Shown one piece after another: positions 21,190 through 34,914 of a stretch of DNA of 64,000 nucleotides. The DNA is from Cocos nucifera (taxonomy: Eukaryota > Streptophyta > Magnoliopsida > Arecales > Arecaceae), in assembly GCA_006176705.1 (NCBI GenBank), contig QRFJ01000776.1, positions 248,001-312,000 of the forward strand, in the 5' to 3' direction. A program made the position numbers and the translations under genes. Under the pieces are notes generated by a model. The model was given only the letters and a program-made list of their open reading frames with translations, made no database searches and had not been told where the DNA came from. How positions within the stretch are numbered: the first letter of the stretch is position 1; every line of letters begins with the position of its first letter.

Positions 21190-23439
21190 TATTAGAAAAT
21201 ATATCATAAAACCAATCATCTAAGTTGCAGATGATGTGCTCCTCATGTAATTTATATATGAATTATCAATTAATAAAAATTATTTGGCTTATTCATCATA
21301 AATTCTCTATCTTTCTTAAATAAATCTTGTATTATGATGAAGTCCTTAGAACCACAATCAATCGATAAATGAGAATTTATCGAATGATTCTTAAAAATGT
21401 TCACGATCAAATGATAGGTTATTTAATTAGGATGATAACTTATCGAGTATAGATCATTGTATGCCATATGTGTTGGTTGTCCTTATAACCAAGTGATGTT
21501 GAGATACTAGTATGGCATACAGATGAGATGTAAGAGTATATTTGTATTGAACATGATCAATATAGTACTCTACTATCAAGAGTAGCTAGTAAAGGCTATG
21601 GGTATAAGTGTCCCTCCAATCTGAGATCATCATGGTGACTTGCAAGCAACTCACTATATTTTGGTGTCGAGCTACTTGTATTTCTAATACAATGATGAAA
21701 GATTTCTAGGTGTAGTCAAGTACTTATAGAGTCCGTGTGTAAGTCAAGATGGGATTGACCACTTTTGATTTTAGGAGAGAATGTCTTATTGTATTTTAAT
21801 TAAGCAAAACCTAGGCCTAGATAATCCTCGTGAAGAGTCATGGGATTTGTAAGGTTGAGACATAATATGGATGAACTGTTTGAGTGTTGATAGTTAATTT
21901 GAAGTCATCATGAGCATTAAAGGTCAAAGAAATGAATTATACGGTAACCATAGGCTAGGATTCTAGAATGTTGCTTTGCATACATTCGACCTATTCGGAC
22001 ATCAGGTATCATTGCTAGATGGTTACTTTAATTGGTATAGAAATTTGTTCCTATACTACCGACTTAGGTTCAAACCTATGGGATCACACATATAAGAGGT
22101 TTCTATCTGATTGGATGGTTGATCAATGATTAAGAATCATTCAATGATCGAATCATCAATGCAATTGATGATTGATCAAGTATAAGTATTGTAGGAGGAT
22201 TAATTAGCAATTATATTACTAATTGACTCAATTTGATTGAGCATTAGGACTGACATCAAGTCTAATTAAATTAGATTCAATAAGATCTGGTTGGTGCTTG
22301 ATTAGGTCAAGTCTAATTGGTTTATAAGATAAGCTAATTAGAAGAAAGATCAATTTCTTATTTGATTAGGACTTGAGTGCACGTAATTCTAATTGATTTA
22401 GAATTTAAATCAGATTTAAATATAATTTGATCAAATTTAATTGGGCTCCTAGTTGAATTAGGATCATCCTTAATTAGGTTGCACCAATCTTAATTTAAAT
22501 AGGCTTTAGATTAGGTTTGACCTAATCAAAATTGGAGAGTTCCAATTGGACTGGGATTCTTTCTCTTCTCTTGTGCCAAGAGTAATAAGCCCCATGCCCA
22601 CTTTTCTTTCCTTTTGGTATGACATTTCTCACACCTAAGGAGATCCCACGTGCCCCTCCCTTTGGTCTTTGGATGAGAGTCATCCACTTCATAGATGGTA
22701 AGATTTGAAAGAGTTTCAAATCTCTAAAACTTCCTCACTCTCTTTTGGAATTTAATTCCATGCCTATCATGTTTTGTTTGCCCCCTTTCCCTTGCTTTTT
22801 GGCATGCATTTCAGATTCTCCATGCACAAGAAAATTGGGGTGGTGTCTAAGAGTTGGATGCCCCCCAGTTTCCTTCTTTTGACTTTTCCTTCTTAGATGT
22901 TTGACCTAAGGAAGGGCTCTCTTATGACGCCTATTTTAAAGGAGGTTGAGGCATGGGGAACCAAGGGTTTTTTCATGGTAAAATCTAGAAAAATAGGGGA
23001 GAGGGGCATGGGGATTTGTGCATCCATATTCTTGGGGCATGGGGGTGAGAGAAAAAGAAGAGAAGAAGGATATTCTCTTAGGATTTCTTTTTAAGCCTTC
23101 TCTTCTTCATATTTTAAGAGATTAGAGAGTTGGTTTTCTCCCTCAATCCTCCTCTAGTTCTTCGTCTCTTGGAAGGTCCAAGAGATTTGAAGAAAAAAAA
23201 TTAGATCAACCATCAGGGGGGATCTATAAGAAGTTAGCAATTCGTATAGATCTTCGATCGTCGAACCTTCGATCAGCGTAGGAGCCTCATGTGGACAACC
23301 TATAGAGGCCAGACATCTTGTGTGGCTCCGAACAATAATCACAATCACAAAAATCAGCAGTGGTATTCTCAAGATAAAGAGATCTAATCTCTTTTACATT
23401 TAGATATGATCTAGGGTTTGCTAGATTTGATCTAGGATA
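21190..23439 (+). repeat. D3 LTR, 5' 2.25 kb (interrupted by D4)
   Basis: Begins TATTAGAAAATATATC, which looks like a mutated TGTTAGGAAATGTATCC, directly after the D2 protease remnant. It follows the D-family LTR to TTTGATCTAGGATA, where D4 starts. The missing last about 500 bp should lie beyond the right end of D4 and is not in this window. ORFs at 22719-22522, 22897-23094 and 23372-23154 are LTR sequence with no recognisable protein. Confidence 0.78.
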
Positions 23440-25268
23440 TGTTAGGAAATGTATCCTAAAGCCAATTATCTAAGTTATAAATGATTTGAATTAGTATATG
23501 AATTATCAAATAATATTTGTTATTTAGCTTATTCATCATCAAAGTTCTATTTTTTTTAAATGAACTCCTAAATTATGATGAAGTTCTTAGAACCATACTC
23601 AATCAATAAAGGAGGATTTATCAGATGGTTCTTAAATTTGTTCATGACCAAATAATAAGTTAATAAGGATGATAACTTATCGAGTGTAGATCGCTGTATG
23701 CCATATCATTGGTTGTCCTCATAATCAAATGGTGTAGACACACTAGTATGGCATTCAGATGAGATGTAGGAGTATATTTGCACTGAACGTGATCAATATA
23801 GCATTCTACTTTTAAGAGTAGCTAGCTAAGGCCAATGGGCATAAGTGTCCCGCCGACCTGAGATCACTATGGTGACTTGCAAGCAACTCACTATACTTTG
23901 GTGCCGGACTATCTATATTTCTAACATAGGATCGAAAGATTTTTAGGTACAATCAAGTACTTATAGAGTCGGTATGTGAGCTAAGATGGAATTGACTACT
24001 CCTGATTAACTTCAGGAAGTGAAAGTCTCGTTGTGTTTAAATTTAGCAAAACCTAAGCCTGGGTAATCCTTGTAAGAAGTCATGAAATTTGCAAAATTTT
24101 GAGACATAATATGGATGACTTGTATGAGTGTTGACAGCTAACTCAAAATTGTATTGAGCATTATTGATCAAAGAGATAAATTATATGGTAATCATAGATT
24201 AGGGTTCTAAGAATGTTGCTTTGCATACATTCGACTTATCCGGACATTGGATACTATTGCTAGATGGTCATTTCGATTAGTACAGAAATTAGTTTCTATA
24301 CTACCGGCTTAGGTTCGAACCTATGGGATTACGCACGTAAGAGATTGTTACTTAGTCAAATGGTTGATCGACGATTGAGAATCATTCAGTCATCAATGCG
24401 ATTGATGATCGATCAAGTGCACGTATTGTAGGAGGATTGATTAGCAATTTGATTGCTAATTGGTTCAATCGATTGAGCAATCAGATTGAGATTGAGTCTA
24501 ATTAAATTAGATTTAATTAGAATTAGTTTGAACTTAATTAGGTTAAGTCTAATTGATTTATGAGATAAGCCAAATACAAGGAAAAAACTATTTCTTGTCA
24601 GACTAGGATTTGAGTGCACCTATTTCCTAAGTGATTTAGGATTTAAACTAGATTTAAATTTAATTAAATTTAATTTAATTGAGCTTCTAGTTAGACTAGG
24701 ATCATCTTTAATTAGATTGTATTTAATCTAGTTTAAATAAAATTTAAATTGGGTTCAAAATTATTTTGACCTAGTCTAAATTGAAGAGTGCTAGTTAGAC
24801 TAGGACTCCTTTCCCTTGCGCCACTAAGAAGAAAAGCCCATGCCCCTTATTTTAGATTTCTACATGAAAATTCCCATGCCTAAAAATGTTTCCACACCTT
24901 CTTTTCTTATGCTTTGGAAATTTGGTTGAACAATTCAAACTAGGAAATATTTTTTTCTCTTGAACTCTATTTGATAGAGTCCTAGATTTTCAAAACACCT
25001 ATCTCTTCTTTTGAAATTCTTTCTCCATGCCTCAATATTTTTGGTCACCACTTTTTCTCAGATTTTTTGCACCCTCTTTCTTTCCTTTTGGGTGTTAGTT
25101 CCTGGTTTCCAATGCAAAATAGGAATGGCGTGATGTCCAACTCTTGGATGCCACCAAGACTTCTCTTTTGACTAGGTTTTGACCTAGTCTTCCTATTTAA
25201 ATTAGGACACCTCCTTCTAAGTTGTTATCGGGCATGAGAAACCTAAGATTTTCCATGGAAAAATAGAG

Positions 25269-25304
<36 letters not shown>

Positions 25305-26344
25305 GTGGATCTTAGGTGCTCCAAGGAGTTGGGGCATGATGGTTTCTTTTAGACATCAATGGTTGATGTCTTGTTGAGACAAGAAAAAGAGAAGAATGTC
25401 TCCTCTAAAAGTTTCCTCTTGATCATTTCTTTTCATCGTTTGAGAGTCATTTCATGGGAGAGATTAGAGAAAAGAGGTCAAGGGCCATGGGTGGATGGGC
25501 GCTCCAATAGTTGGGGCGTTGAGGTTTCTTTTGGACCTGATTTGATCATGTCCTGATGAGAGAAGAAGAGAAGAAAGTCTTCTTTTATGGTTTGTTTGAG
25601 AACTTTTCTTTTTCATTCTTTTGTGGGATTTTTTATGAGAAAAATTAGAAATAAAGAGACCTAAAGAATGAAAAATTTCTAGAGAAGAAAGTCTCCTCTT
25701 GTCCTAGCGTGAAGATCGATTTAAGATATCAATGGTTGATGTCCTAAAGAGAAGATGAGTCTTCTCTTAAAGATCTTTCTTCAAGCTTTTTCTTTTTTTT
25801 CTTTTGGAGATCCAAGAGTTGGACTTCTCCCTCAATCCTTCTCTTATTCTTCATCTCTTGGAGTGTCCAAGAGATCTAAAAAATTTTTTATAGATTGACC
25901 ATTAGGAGGGATCTGCGAGAAGCTAGCACTTTGAGCGGATTTTTATTCGACGAACCTTCGATCTGCATAGCAATTTTATGTGGACTATTCATAGAGGTCG
26001 GACATATTGTGTAGCTCCAAGAAATAAAGAACAATGTTAGATTTTAACTGTGGTGTTCTCAACCCATGTAAAGGTAAGAGATTTGATATCTTTTCTGACC
26101 TAGATGTGATCTAGGATTTCTATAAGTGTTCTAGGTTTAAGATATTGATATGATCAATACCAATCTATGATTTATTTTTTAAATTTATTTATGCATCATG
26201 ATATGTTATAAATCCTAAATGTAGGGTTTAGTGATTAGATCACATGCATAAATAGGTTAAATAATTTAATCTATGTCTTCAGCTATAATTTGTTTTGAAA
26301 AAGTTTTAAAATATATACATGAAATCCTGCATGATTTTTCAACA
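23440..26344 (+). repeat. D4 5' LTR (2905 bp)
   Basis: Starts TGTTAGGAAATGTATCC and ends ATGATTTTTCAACA next to a PBS. It carries an (AG)n run at 25272-25301 and an internal expansion at 25318-25800 made of about three diverged copies of a block containing GTTGGGGC and AAGAGAAGAA. D2 and D3 do not show this expansion. Confidence 0.88.
25272..25301 (+). repeat. (AG)n microsatellite
   Basis: About 15 uninterrupted AG units inside the D4 LTR. Confidence 0.95.
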
Positions 26345-27351
26345 GTGGTATCAGAGCACTAGGTTTTTTTATGACATGATAATATATGCTTTAAAATAAA
26401 TTTAAAAATAAAAATTAAAAATTGCACATACTGATCATGAGGTTGTCTTGTTGTAAGGTTAACCTCTTATAATGAAAAGGTTGTCCTAGTATGTGTTGAT
26501 CTGTAAATTTGAATCGTAAATAAGTTAGATATGATCTAAGTAAATTGATGATTTATTTTTTAAATTTTAAATATAAAATAAATAGATGTGAGATCTATTT
26601 TAGATTATTTAGATTAGATCTAAATAATATCGGATCGCACATACTGATTACAAGGTTGTCTTGCCATAAGGTTTACCTCTTATAGTGCAAAGGTTGTCCT
26701 AGTATGTGCTAACCTGAATAACCTAAATCATAAATAAGTTAGATGAGATCTAAGAAAATTTATGATTTATTTTTAGATTTTAAATCTACATTTAAATAGT
26801 TTATGATCTAATTTTTGATCATCTAGATAAGATCCATATGATGTATTTGATGCTTAGATCTAGATCCTCTAGTTGCATATGTTGATATGTGGCTTTTATT
26901 TTGAATCTAGATTTAATATATATGATATATTTATTTTATAGAATTTAGATTGTGAACTTATTTTCTATAAAATCCTAGATTCAAAATCCTAGGACATGAT
27001 CTAAAAATAAGTTAGATCTAAAATCATGAATTGAATGTAATTCAATGTAAATTATTTACAAACTTAAAAATATTTCAAATGATTAAATCAGAAACTAGTT
27101 CTGAGGTTCCGAACCCCAACCCATAAATTTTGAACTTAATTAAGAATTAAGTGATTGTTAAGGATCTAGGTTTGTGATTTGAAGATCCTAAGATAATTTC
27201 ATAAAATATTGGTTGAAGGATAATGGGTTAGCTTTGATTAGATCATTAACTGGGTTAGACATAGGGTTAGATTAAATATGGATTAAGTTAAGAAATTGAT
27301 CAAATCTAATTAATAGTTAATTAGAATTAGATCATTTTTTCTATAGATCAA
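26345..27351 (+). mobile_element. D4 PBS and truncated leader
   Basis: PBS TGGTATCAGAGC at 26346-26357. The leader contains a 213-bp imperfect tandem duplication (26424-26636 and 26637 to about 26849), each copy holding the D-family hairpin (GTAAGGTTAACCTCTTAT in copy 1). The leader matches D2 up to about 27351, then stops where G1 begins. No coding sequence is present. Confidence 0.8.
26424..26849 (+). repeat. Tandem duplication in the D4 leader
   Basis: Both copies begin GCACATACTGAT and run through a hairpin, TCCTAGTATGTG, and an AAATAAGTTAGAT stretch. D2 has this segment once (from about 18949). The offset between copies is 213 bp. Confidence 0.82.
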
Positions 27352-29174
27352 TGCTGATCGTTGTCGTAGGTGGTCAAAAATAAAACCTAACTCGCTACTA
27401 TATAGATAGGATGAGTCAGGATCATATCCTCAAGGATCATATTAAATATGTTTAAATAATAGATTAAAGCAAACTAGTGATTAATTAAAAGTTGATTAAT
27501 TAAAAGGCTACTTAAATTAATTAAAAAAATAAATTAAATAGTAAATTAATTAAAATCAGAGTTATAAGTATGGAGATGAATTCTCAGGATCTCAATTGAT
27601 CTCTTATCTGATAGTTGGTATTCTTTTTAATATGCTGTAATTGATATCTAATCAATAAAGATATAACCTATCTCAAGAGTGCATGGCCTGTATCCTTAGA
27701 TCATAAGCCTATCCCTTAAAGTTATAGGCTAGTCTAAATTGACTTAGATATAATAAAAAAAATTAATCTAAATATAATTTATCTTAAGAGCACGAACTAT
27801 ACCCGTAGATCATGACTCGTTCCTAAGAGTCATAAACTATTCTAGATTCAATTACAAAGAAAATAAAGACATAAAAATTTAATAAATAAAAAGTCTTTAA
27901 TTTTTATTATAAATTAAAAGAAATATAAAAGATAGGAAAATAAAAAATATCATCAAATAAGATCATAATGATCTCTCTGAGAATAAGTCGATCAGCCGGC
28001 TATTAGAAAGCTTCTCGCTGAAATCTTCATCCTTGGAGCTTTGCAGAAGATCCTGGATAAATAGCTGGTTGTAAGAGATCAGGAGTAGAAAGAGAGGAGT
28101 TTTGATAGAGAATTTAGGAGAATTTTGTGATCTGTTGGAGAAAGAAAGAAAGAGAAAAGGCTTGAAGAAAGAAGGGTTTAAGAGAGAGGAATAGGGAGAG
28201 AGAGAGAGTTTTAAGGTGAAAAGGAAGGGCTTTCGAGGGTAGATGGATGGCTCATTAGGTCTCAGGGAAGGGCCTTTTATAGAGAAAAAATCAGAAGAAA
28301 TTTGAGTTAAAAATAGGAGAAAAACTAAAGAAAATGAGTTTATGGATTCGAATTCTACTCCTTTTGATAATTTTCAGCCATCAGATTCGGATTCAAATGG
28401 TTCATATTCTGGTCAAAATTACATTCGCTCATAGCTTAAATAGGGCCTGGATTTAATTTACAGTCGTATCAGATCGAGCTTAGGGGATGAAATTTGGACC
28501 ATTGGATCATGCCTAAAGATCTTCCTTAATCAACTTGGAATCGAATTTCTAGCTATTGGATCTTGATCTATGTGACAAACTTGGACCGTTCAAATCGTGC
28601 AAAAATGTAGGATGCAGTCCTGAATCAAACCAGAAAAATGATGCTCACCTGTTGGATCCTCACTGGGATGAATAGGGACCATCAGATCATGCATTATTGT
28701 GCCTATAGACTGCCATGGACCAAACACACCAAAGACTTGACTAATCGCCGCACGCTATGCCTAATGAATTGACCCATTTACTCCTATGAGCTGCATGGGT
28801 TTATTTGTAAACCCCTTAGTGGTCTAGGTCCACCAGGCAGCGGCCTCTGATTCATCGCACCTGCTGAGTTGGGCGGTCCATGCCTGGTTCCATGGACTAA
28901 CCGATCGGTCCACCGTGCATCGATCGATCTAATGGGCTGGTCTGGATAGTTTTTTTTATAATTTTTTTCATTTTTTCCTTCTTTTTCTTTTAAATCGTCG
29001 TTTTGGGTCCATTTTAAGTTTGATTTGCTTTAAATTTTTTTGTTTTGACCCATAAATTGAGCTCTTTTCATCCATAATCTTTTTTTACAAAAGATAAATA
29101 AAAGTATTAATTTTTTAAGAAATAAAGATTAATTAATTAATAATTTAATACTTATATATATTTAATGTGTTTAT
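27352..29174 (-). repeat. G1 3' LTR (about 1.8 kb), interrupted 2 bp from its end
   Basis: Non-coding, AT-rich. The left end (TGCTGATCGTTGTCGTAGG) interrupts the D4 leader. The right end is GTGTTTAT, then element B, then TTTATCA (39094-39100), immediately followed by the C-rich complement of the polypurine tract. The LTR begins on the minus strand as TGATAAACACATTAA. The exact left edge (27352 or 27355) is uncertain. Confidence 0.75.
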
Positions 29175-30868
29175 TGAAGGAAAAATCCTATTTTTTCGAC
29201 ATAGGATTGTTCAGATCTGATTGGATCTGAATGAATATTTCAAAAATTTTTCCTACAATCCTAATCAGATCTAAGATATCTCGGATCTAATTCTAAAGAT
29301 ATGATATTAAAAATTAAAAATAAAATTAAATCTAATTTAATTTCATACTTTTGTTTTAGGTAATTAGATTACTCTACGATGATCCTGATTGATCCTGAGG
29401 TTCTGGAAGGAGCCACACATGTGCTTGGCCTCTATCGATGTCCACTCAGATAGGATCTGAAAGTCTTTTTCTTTTGAATCATCTATTTAAAAATTAAATC
29501 TGGATTTGATCTTGAAGTTCTTCAAAACTTCTTGGAAGAAGCAGTGGTCGTCTCTTTCAGCAGTGCTGCCTTCTTCCTGATCTGGATGCCTTTCTTTCTT
29601 GGATTGCACTTTAACCCATGCCCAACTCCTTTGGGCATAGAGAGGAGAGAGAGGATCAGAGGGAGGCATGGAATAAAGGAGGACAGCCTTGCGGCATGGT
29701 GAAAGGAAGAAGCTCAATAACCCTAGGCGCAGATTGGGTTTAAATAGATCCTATTGCGCCATGCAGTGCCACATCATCCCGACAAATTAGAGGCCTTCAT
29801 TCAATCAGATCTAAATCTGATTGGTGGGATGATGACATCTGATCTAATCAGATGAGAGTCCCTCAAAAATCCATATAGGTGGTGCCAACACTAGATAAAT
29901 CAGAAGTCTTTGGTGCCTAGGTGTTTAAACCCATCAAGATGAGAATGATCGATCATCTAAATCACTCTAATTGCTTCCAAAATCCACTAATAACACCTAG
30001 AAGTATATGGTGGCAATCCATCAGAATCGAAAGTAAACCTCTCGGTGTTACTATCTGTGTGATTGGGTTCTTCTATCTTGAGCTCTGACAGAATTAGGAT
30101 TAAGGTGAACTCGTCAAATCCAATATCCATCACATGAATTAATCATTCGATTCGAGTCCAACATGAAACTCTAATAGAAACTCTTTCTATCATCTTCACT
30201 CTACCATGACCATGGGCTTAAGGACTCAATCTCATGATTATCATAGACTGCTCATCTACCGAGGTAGACAGATTCCCTATTAGTGCAATCCAATTCCTAC
30301 AATGAACATGCTATAGACAACATACACCTCAGGATTCCAAATGGCTAGGAGACTGAGTTATAGTGTAGTCAAACTATAACACCATCAAGATGAACTATCG
30401 ATGCACCTTAGGTCAAACAACCAGACACACCACTAAAGCAATGAGTTAGTCATCGACGAGAAGGTAGACTTTCTTATATCTGCTTGAGGTGGTTATGCTC
30501 AGTGCCCTTATTCTCTAATCAGTACTTATACTCTTACTCCGATGTCTCCACATCATACACTCAAGACACATCTATCCTAGAAAAGCGATCATACGCTAAC
30601 CTTTCGGATCAATCACCATCCTTGTGATGTTCCTACGGTCGAAAGCTATTTATGAGTTAATTATGAAAATTCATGTTTTAAATTTTTAACTTTTGAAAAT
30701 ATGAATTATCACTACCATTAACTCAAAGGATGTATCACAGATACTTTAAATATATGTTATGATAGAAAATATATTTTTTTTTAATTTATAGTAAAAAATT
30801 ATAAAATTATCTTTAGAAGTGTATTACAAGTGTTTAGCCAATCTGGCTTCTAAAGGACACATCTGAGA
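29175..30868 (-). repeat. Element B 3' LTR (1.7 kb, internal deletion)
   Basis: Starts TGAAGGAAAAATCC. It matches the 5' LTR but lacks about 590 bp: at about 29938 the text jumps from AAACCCATCA directly to the GATCGATCATC segment. The right end is blurred (ACATCTGAGA where TATCTAACA is expected), so the end position is approximate. Confidence 0.85.
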
Positions 30869-30888
30869 AACTTTCACTTGATCTAAAG

Positions 30889-32560
30889 TCAATTGGCTAT
30901 AAATCTAAGTACCATCTTCTCAAGGTGGGCTTCGATCTTCTGCTGGCTTAATGACTTTGTTAGCAAGTCAGGCGCATTATTTACAGTATCGACTCTCTTG
31001 ACCTCGACATATCCCTTCTCGAGGTAATCACGGATGAGGTGGTATCGCCGCTCGATGTGCTTAGATTTCTGATGAGACCTCGACTCCTTAGCTAGGGCTA
31101 TAGTGCCATTATTGTCACAGTATAAAGAAATGATATTTGATGGCATCACTTCGAGCTCTGCGGTGAACTTCTTATACCAAAATGCCTTCTTTGCAGCCTT
31201 CGATGCAATGATGTACTCTGCTTCCATGGTGGAGTCTGCTATCACTATTTGCTCGAAACTCTTCCAACTGACAGCTCCACCATTACAAATAAATAAACTT
31301 TCAAATATTGACTTTCGATCATCTATGTCAGACATGAAATCCAAGCCTGGATACTCCTGGGCCTGGAGTTCTCTATTACCAAAGATTAGAAACATATTCT
31401 TAGTCCTTCTCAAGTACTTAATGAAATCCGAGCCTATATACTCCTGGGCCTGGAGTTCTCTATTACCAAAGATTAGAAACATATTCTTAGTCCTTCTCAA
31501 GTACTTAAGGATACATTTCATAGAAGTCCAGTGCTCTTTGCCTGGATTTGATTGATACCTGCTCGTGACACTCACAGCATGGGCAATATTAGGTCGTGTA
31601 CATAGCATGGCATACATGAGGCTTCTTATTACTGAAGTATAAGGGATCTTGCTCATACATTCAATCTCCTCAGATGTGCTAGGGCACATCTTCTTGGAGA
31701 GATGAATGCCATGTCTGAAGGGTACTAAATTCTTCTTGGAGTTTTCCATGCTGAACCTCTTCAGCATCTCCTCTATGTATATTTTTTTATGAGAGATCCA
31801 GCATCCTATTTGGTCTATTCCTATAGACCTTAATTTCTAGAATGAAGGATGCTTCTCCTAGATCTTTCATAGAGAACTCCTTAGATAACCACATTTTGAC
31901 TGTAGTTAACATGGGAATATCATTCTTAATTAGAATGATGTCATCCATATATAGTACGAGGAAGACAATAGCGCTCTCACTGATCTTTTTGAAAATATAG
32001 AGCTCTTCCATATTCTTGATGAATTCAAATAATTTGATTACATCATTAAAACGAGCATTCCAGCTTCGAGATGCTTGCTTAAGTCCATATATGGATCTTT
32101 GCAGCTTGCATATGTTGTGATCATTATCACTGGATGTGAAATCTAGCGACTATTCCTTAGATATCTTCCTCAAGATATCCATTTAAGAATGCCATTTTCA
32201 TGTCTATCTATCATATTTCATAATCGAAATAGGTTGCAACAGCAACCAATGTGCGGATAGATTTGAGCATGGCTACTGGTGAAAAAGTATCCTGATAGTC
32301 AATGCCTTCGTGCTGACTGTATTCTTTTGCTATGAGCCTTGCTTTGAATGTCTTTACATTTCCATCGGCACCTATCTTTCTCTTGAAGATCCATTTATAT
32401 CCAATAGGTACTATACCTTCAGGTGGATCTACTAAGGTTCAGACTTGGTTCGAATGCATTGAGTCAATCTCTAACCTCATTGCCTCTAACCATTTTTTGA
32501 AGTCGATATCTGATATTACCTCATCATAATTTTTTGGGATCATCATCATGAATCCCATTT
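30889..32560 (-). pseudogene. Element B RT and RNase H remnant
   Basis: RNase H is open over 31767-30889 and keeps DSTMEAEYI and CDNNGTIALAKE-like blocks, but contains an 87-bp tandem duplication (31334-31507). RT is open over 32011-31787 with LYMDDIILI, so the catalytic YVDD reads YMDD. Further upstream (to about 32560) RT motifs appear in broken frames, including a match to the VDPPEGIVPIGCKW block around 32400. Compared with A, many Gly, Arg and Asp codons have changed by transitions. Confidence 0.88.
31334..31507 (-). repeat. 87-bp tandem duplication in element B RNase H
   Basis: Units 31334-31420 and 31421-31507 are nearly identical and keep the frame. The protein repeats KYLRRTKNMFLIFGNRELQ. 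Neither A nor C has it. Confidence 0.95.
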
Positions 32561-32687
32561 TCTATGAGGAATATTTTTTCTACGTCTTTTGGTATAGTAC
32601 CTAAGTACCTTTTAGGAGGAAGAAAAATTCTACTTGATCTACAAGGTGGAGGAGGTAGTGTTTGGGTTGGCTCAATCTGATTAGATT

Positions 32688-34080
32688 TCATAGGTTCCTT
32701 AGCTTGTTTCTCACTAGAGACTTTCTCCTCGAGTCTAACCTGCTTTTCAATGCCACTATCTTGAATAAACTATTTTTCAAGAAAGATGCATGTTGACTGA
32801 CAATCACATTGTGATCTTCTGAAAGATAGAAATAATATCCTAATGATTCTTTAGGATATCCAATAAACCGAGCTCTAAAGGACCTAGACTCTAATTTATC
32901 CATCTATTGCCTTTTGACATAGACTGGACAACCCCAAATTCTAAGATAACTCGGACTTGGTTTCTTACCATACCATATCTCATACGGTGTGGTAGGAATG
33001 GTCTTAGAGAGAATCCTATTCAGTAAATATATAGCAGTCATCAGACTATGTCTCCAAAAAAATTAGAAAGATCCATGAAACTCATCATGGATAAAACCAT
33101 ATCTAATAGGATCTGATTTCTCTATTCTGAAATCCCATTGAGTTGAGGCATTTCAGATGGAGTTCATTGAGAGACTATACCATTATCCTTAAGATAGTCA
33201 AAAAATTTCTGACTAAGGTATTCGCCTCCTCAATCTGATCGAAGAACCTTAATGGATTTTTCTATTTATTTTTCTACTTCAAGTCTAAATTTCTTAAACT
33301 TTTCAAAATCTTCAAACTTATGTCACATCAAATGCACATACCCTTGCCGAGATAAATCATTGGTAAAGATGATAAAGTAGATATAATTGTCCATAGCCGG
33401 TACATCAAATGGGCTACATATATCAATATGTACTAGGACAAGCAGGTCTGTGGCCCTTTCCTCATGTCTTACAAAAGAAAGCTTGGTCATTTTGCCATGA
33501 AGGCATGATTTACAAATCGGATATGACTCGAAAGTCAATGGACTCAATTGTCGGATTTCTCTAATTTGTTAATCCTATCTTTAGCTATATGACCTAGCCT
33601 AAGGTGCCATATATACCTATCATTTAGACTATCTCTCGGTGGCTTTGATCTTATGGCATTTATGTTTTGCTCGATATTAAAAATAGAAACATCAATATGT
33701 AACTGGTAGAGACCATTTATAAGAAAATCACTTGTATTTTATTTTTTTTATAAAGAATATTATAATGGTCCTTAAGAAAACTAATTACATAGCCTTTTTG
33801 TGCTAAACATGAAATAGAAATCAACTTCCTACTTGCTACAGGCACATAAAAATAGTCCTTAAGAACTAAATCTGATCTTGACGGTAATTGTAGAGGATAG
33901 GTTCCCATGACTATAGTAGTAACTTTTGCTCCATTCCGGACACGTAGGATCATCTAACCATCCCTCAACCTCCTGCTATCCTCAAAATCCTGCATAAAAG
34001 TGTACAAGTGAGCACTAGAACTAGAGTCAAGCATTCAACTAGATGCAGAAGAAATTATAAGATTAGATTCTATAATGAGC
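32688..34080 (-). pseudogene. Element B integrase and protease remnant
   Basis: Post-integrase block at 32903-32688 (SFRARFIGYPKESLGYYFY) with a lost base near 32790 that shifts it before the family amber triplet at 32770-32772. Integrase N-part at 33547-33323 (CKSCLHGKMTKL, FTNDLSRQGYVHLM: the second catalytic Asp region reads ND). The catalytic Glu block near 33110-33150 ends in a stop. Pre-integrase/protease stretch at 33953-33717. A protease active-site LDSSS-like segment is seen near 34024. Confidence 0.82.
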
Positions 34081-34914
34081 ATACCTCCAGAAGGACCTAC
34101 ATCCTTTTTGTTCTTTAGACTGGCTAGGTACAAAGGATAGTTTCGCTTCCAATGGTCGTCAGTATTATAATGAAAATATTTTTTTTTGTCAGCGGTCTTC
34201 TTCTTCGGCTCTTTCTTCTTCTTCTTCCCACCATCCACCTTCTGCTTCTTCATAGATTTTTTTCTTTCTAAAAGACTTTTTCTTGGAGGAAGTCTGCTTC
34301 ACAGCAAGTACTAAGCCTTTAGAACTTTTTATAGAAAGCTCAGCAGTAACCAGTATGTTCATGAGCTCTGCTAAGATATTCTGAAGTTTATGCATATGGT
34401 AGTTCATGATGAACTGCCGATACGCATTAGTCAAGGACTGCAGAATTATATCAATCTGCAGATTTTGATCTAACATGACATCGAGCTTCTCAAGCTCTTC
34501 TAAGTCCTTGATCATTATCAGACAATGATCTTGACCGTCCATCATGAATTTGAGCCTTAAATAGTCTCTTAGTGACTTGATATTTGGCTACATGACTTTG
34601 TTCACCAAACAACTCTGCAGGTGAGCCAACATTTGGTGGCTAGTCTTAATGTCTTCATATTGGGAATGGAGCTCATCAGACATCAAGCCCAACATGTAAT
34701 ACCTGGCTTTGTTATTTTCATTCATCCACTTCTCAAGAGACACTCTCTGATCAGTAGATGGATGGGCTGATAAGATGGAAGGATCCTGTTCCAACACATA
34801 AGTCAACTTCTCAAAATTCAAAATAATTTTGAAGTTCTAGAGCCAATTCTTGTAGTTGGGTCTGGTCAGTCTATGGGTGTCCAGGATGCGGCCTAGTGGG
34901 TTGGACGCAGACAT
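34035..34914 (-). pseudogene. Element B gag remnant
   Basis: The ATG at 34914-34912 matches the A start (MSASNPLGRIL). Open parts are 34821-34588, 34545-34189 and 34253-34035. The knuckle is decayed to YFHYNTDDHWKRNY (two Cys to Tyr). The frame change before the knuckle lies further upstream than in A, inside the Lys-rich stretch near 34240. Confidence 0.82.
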
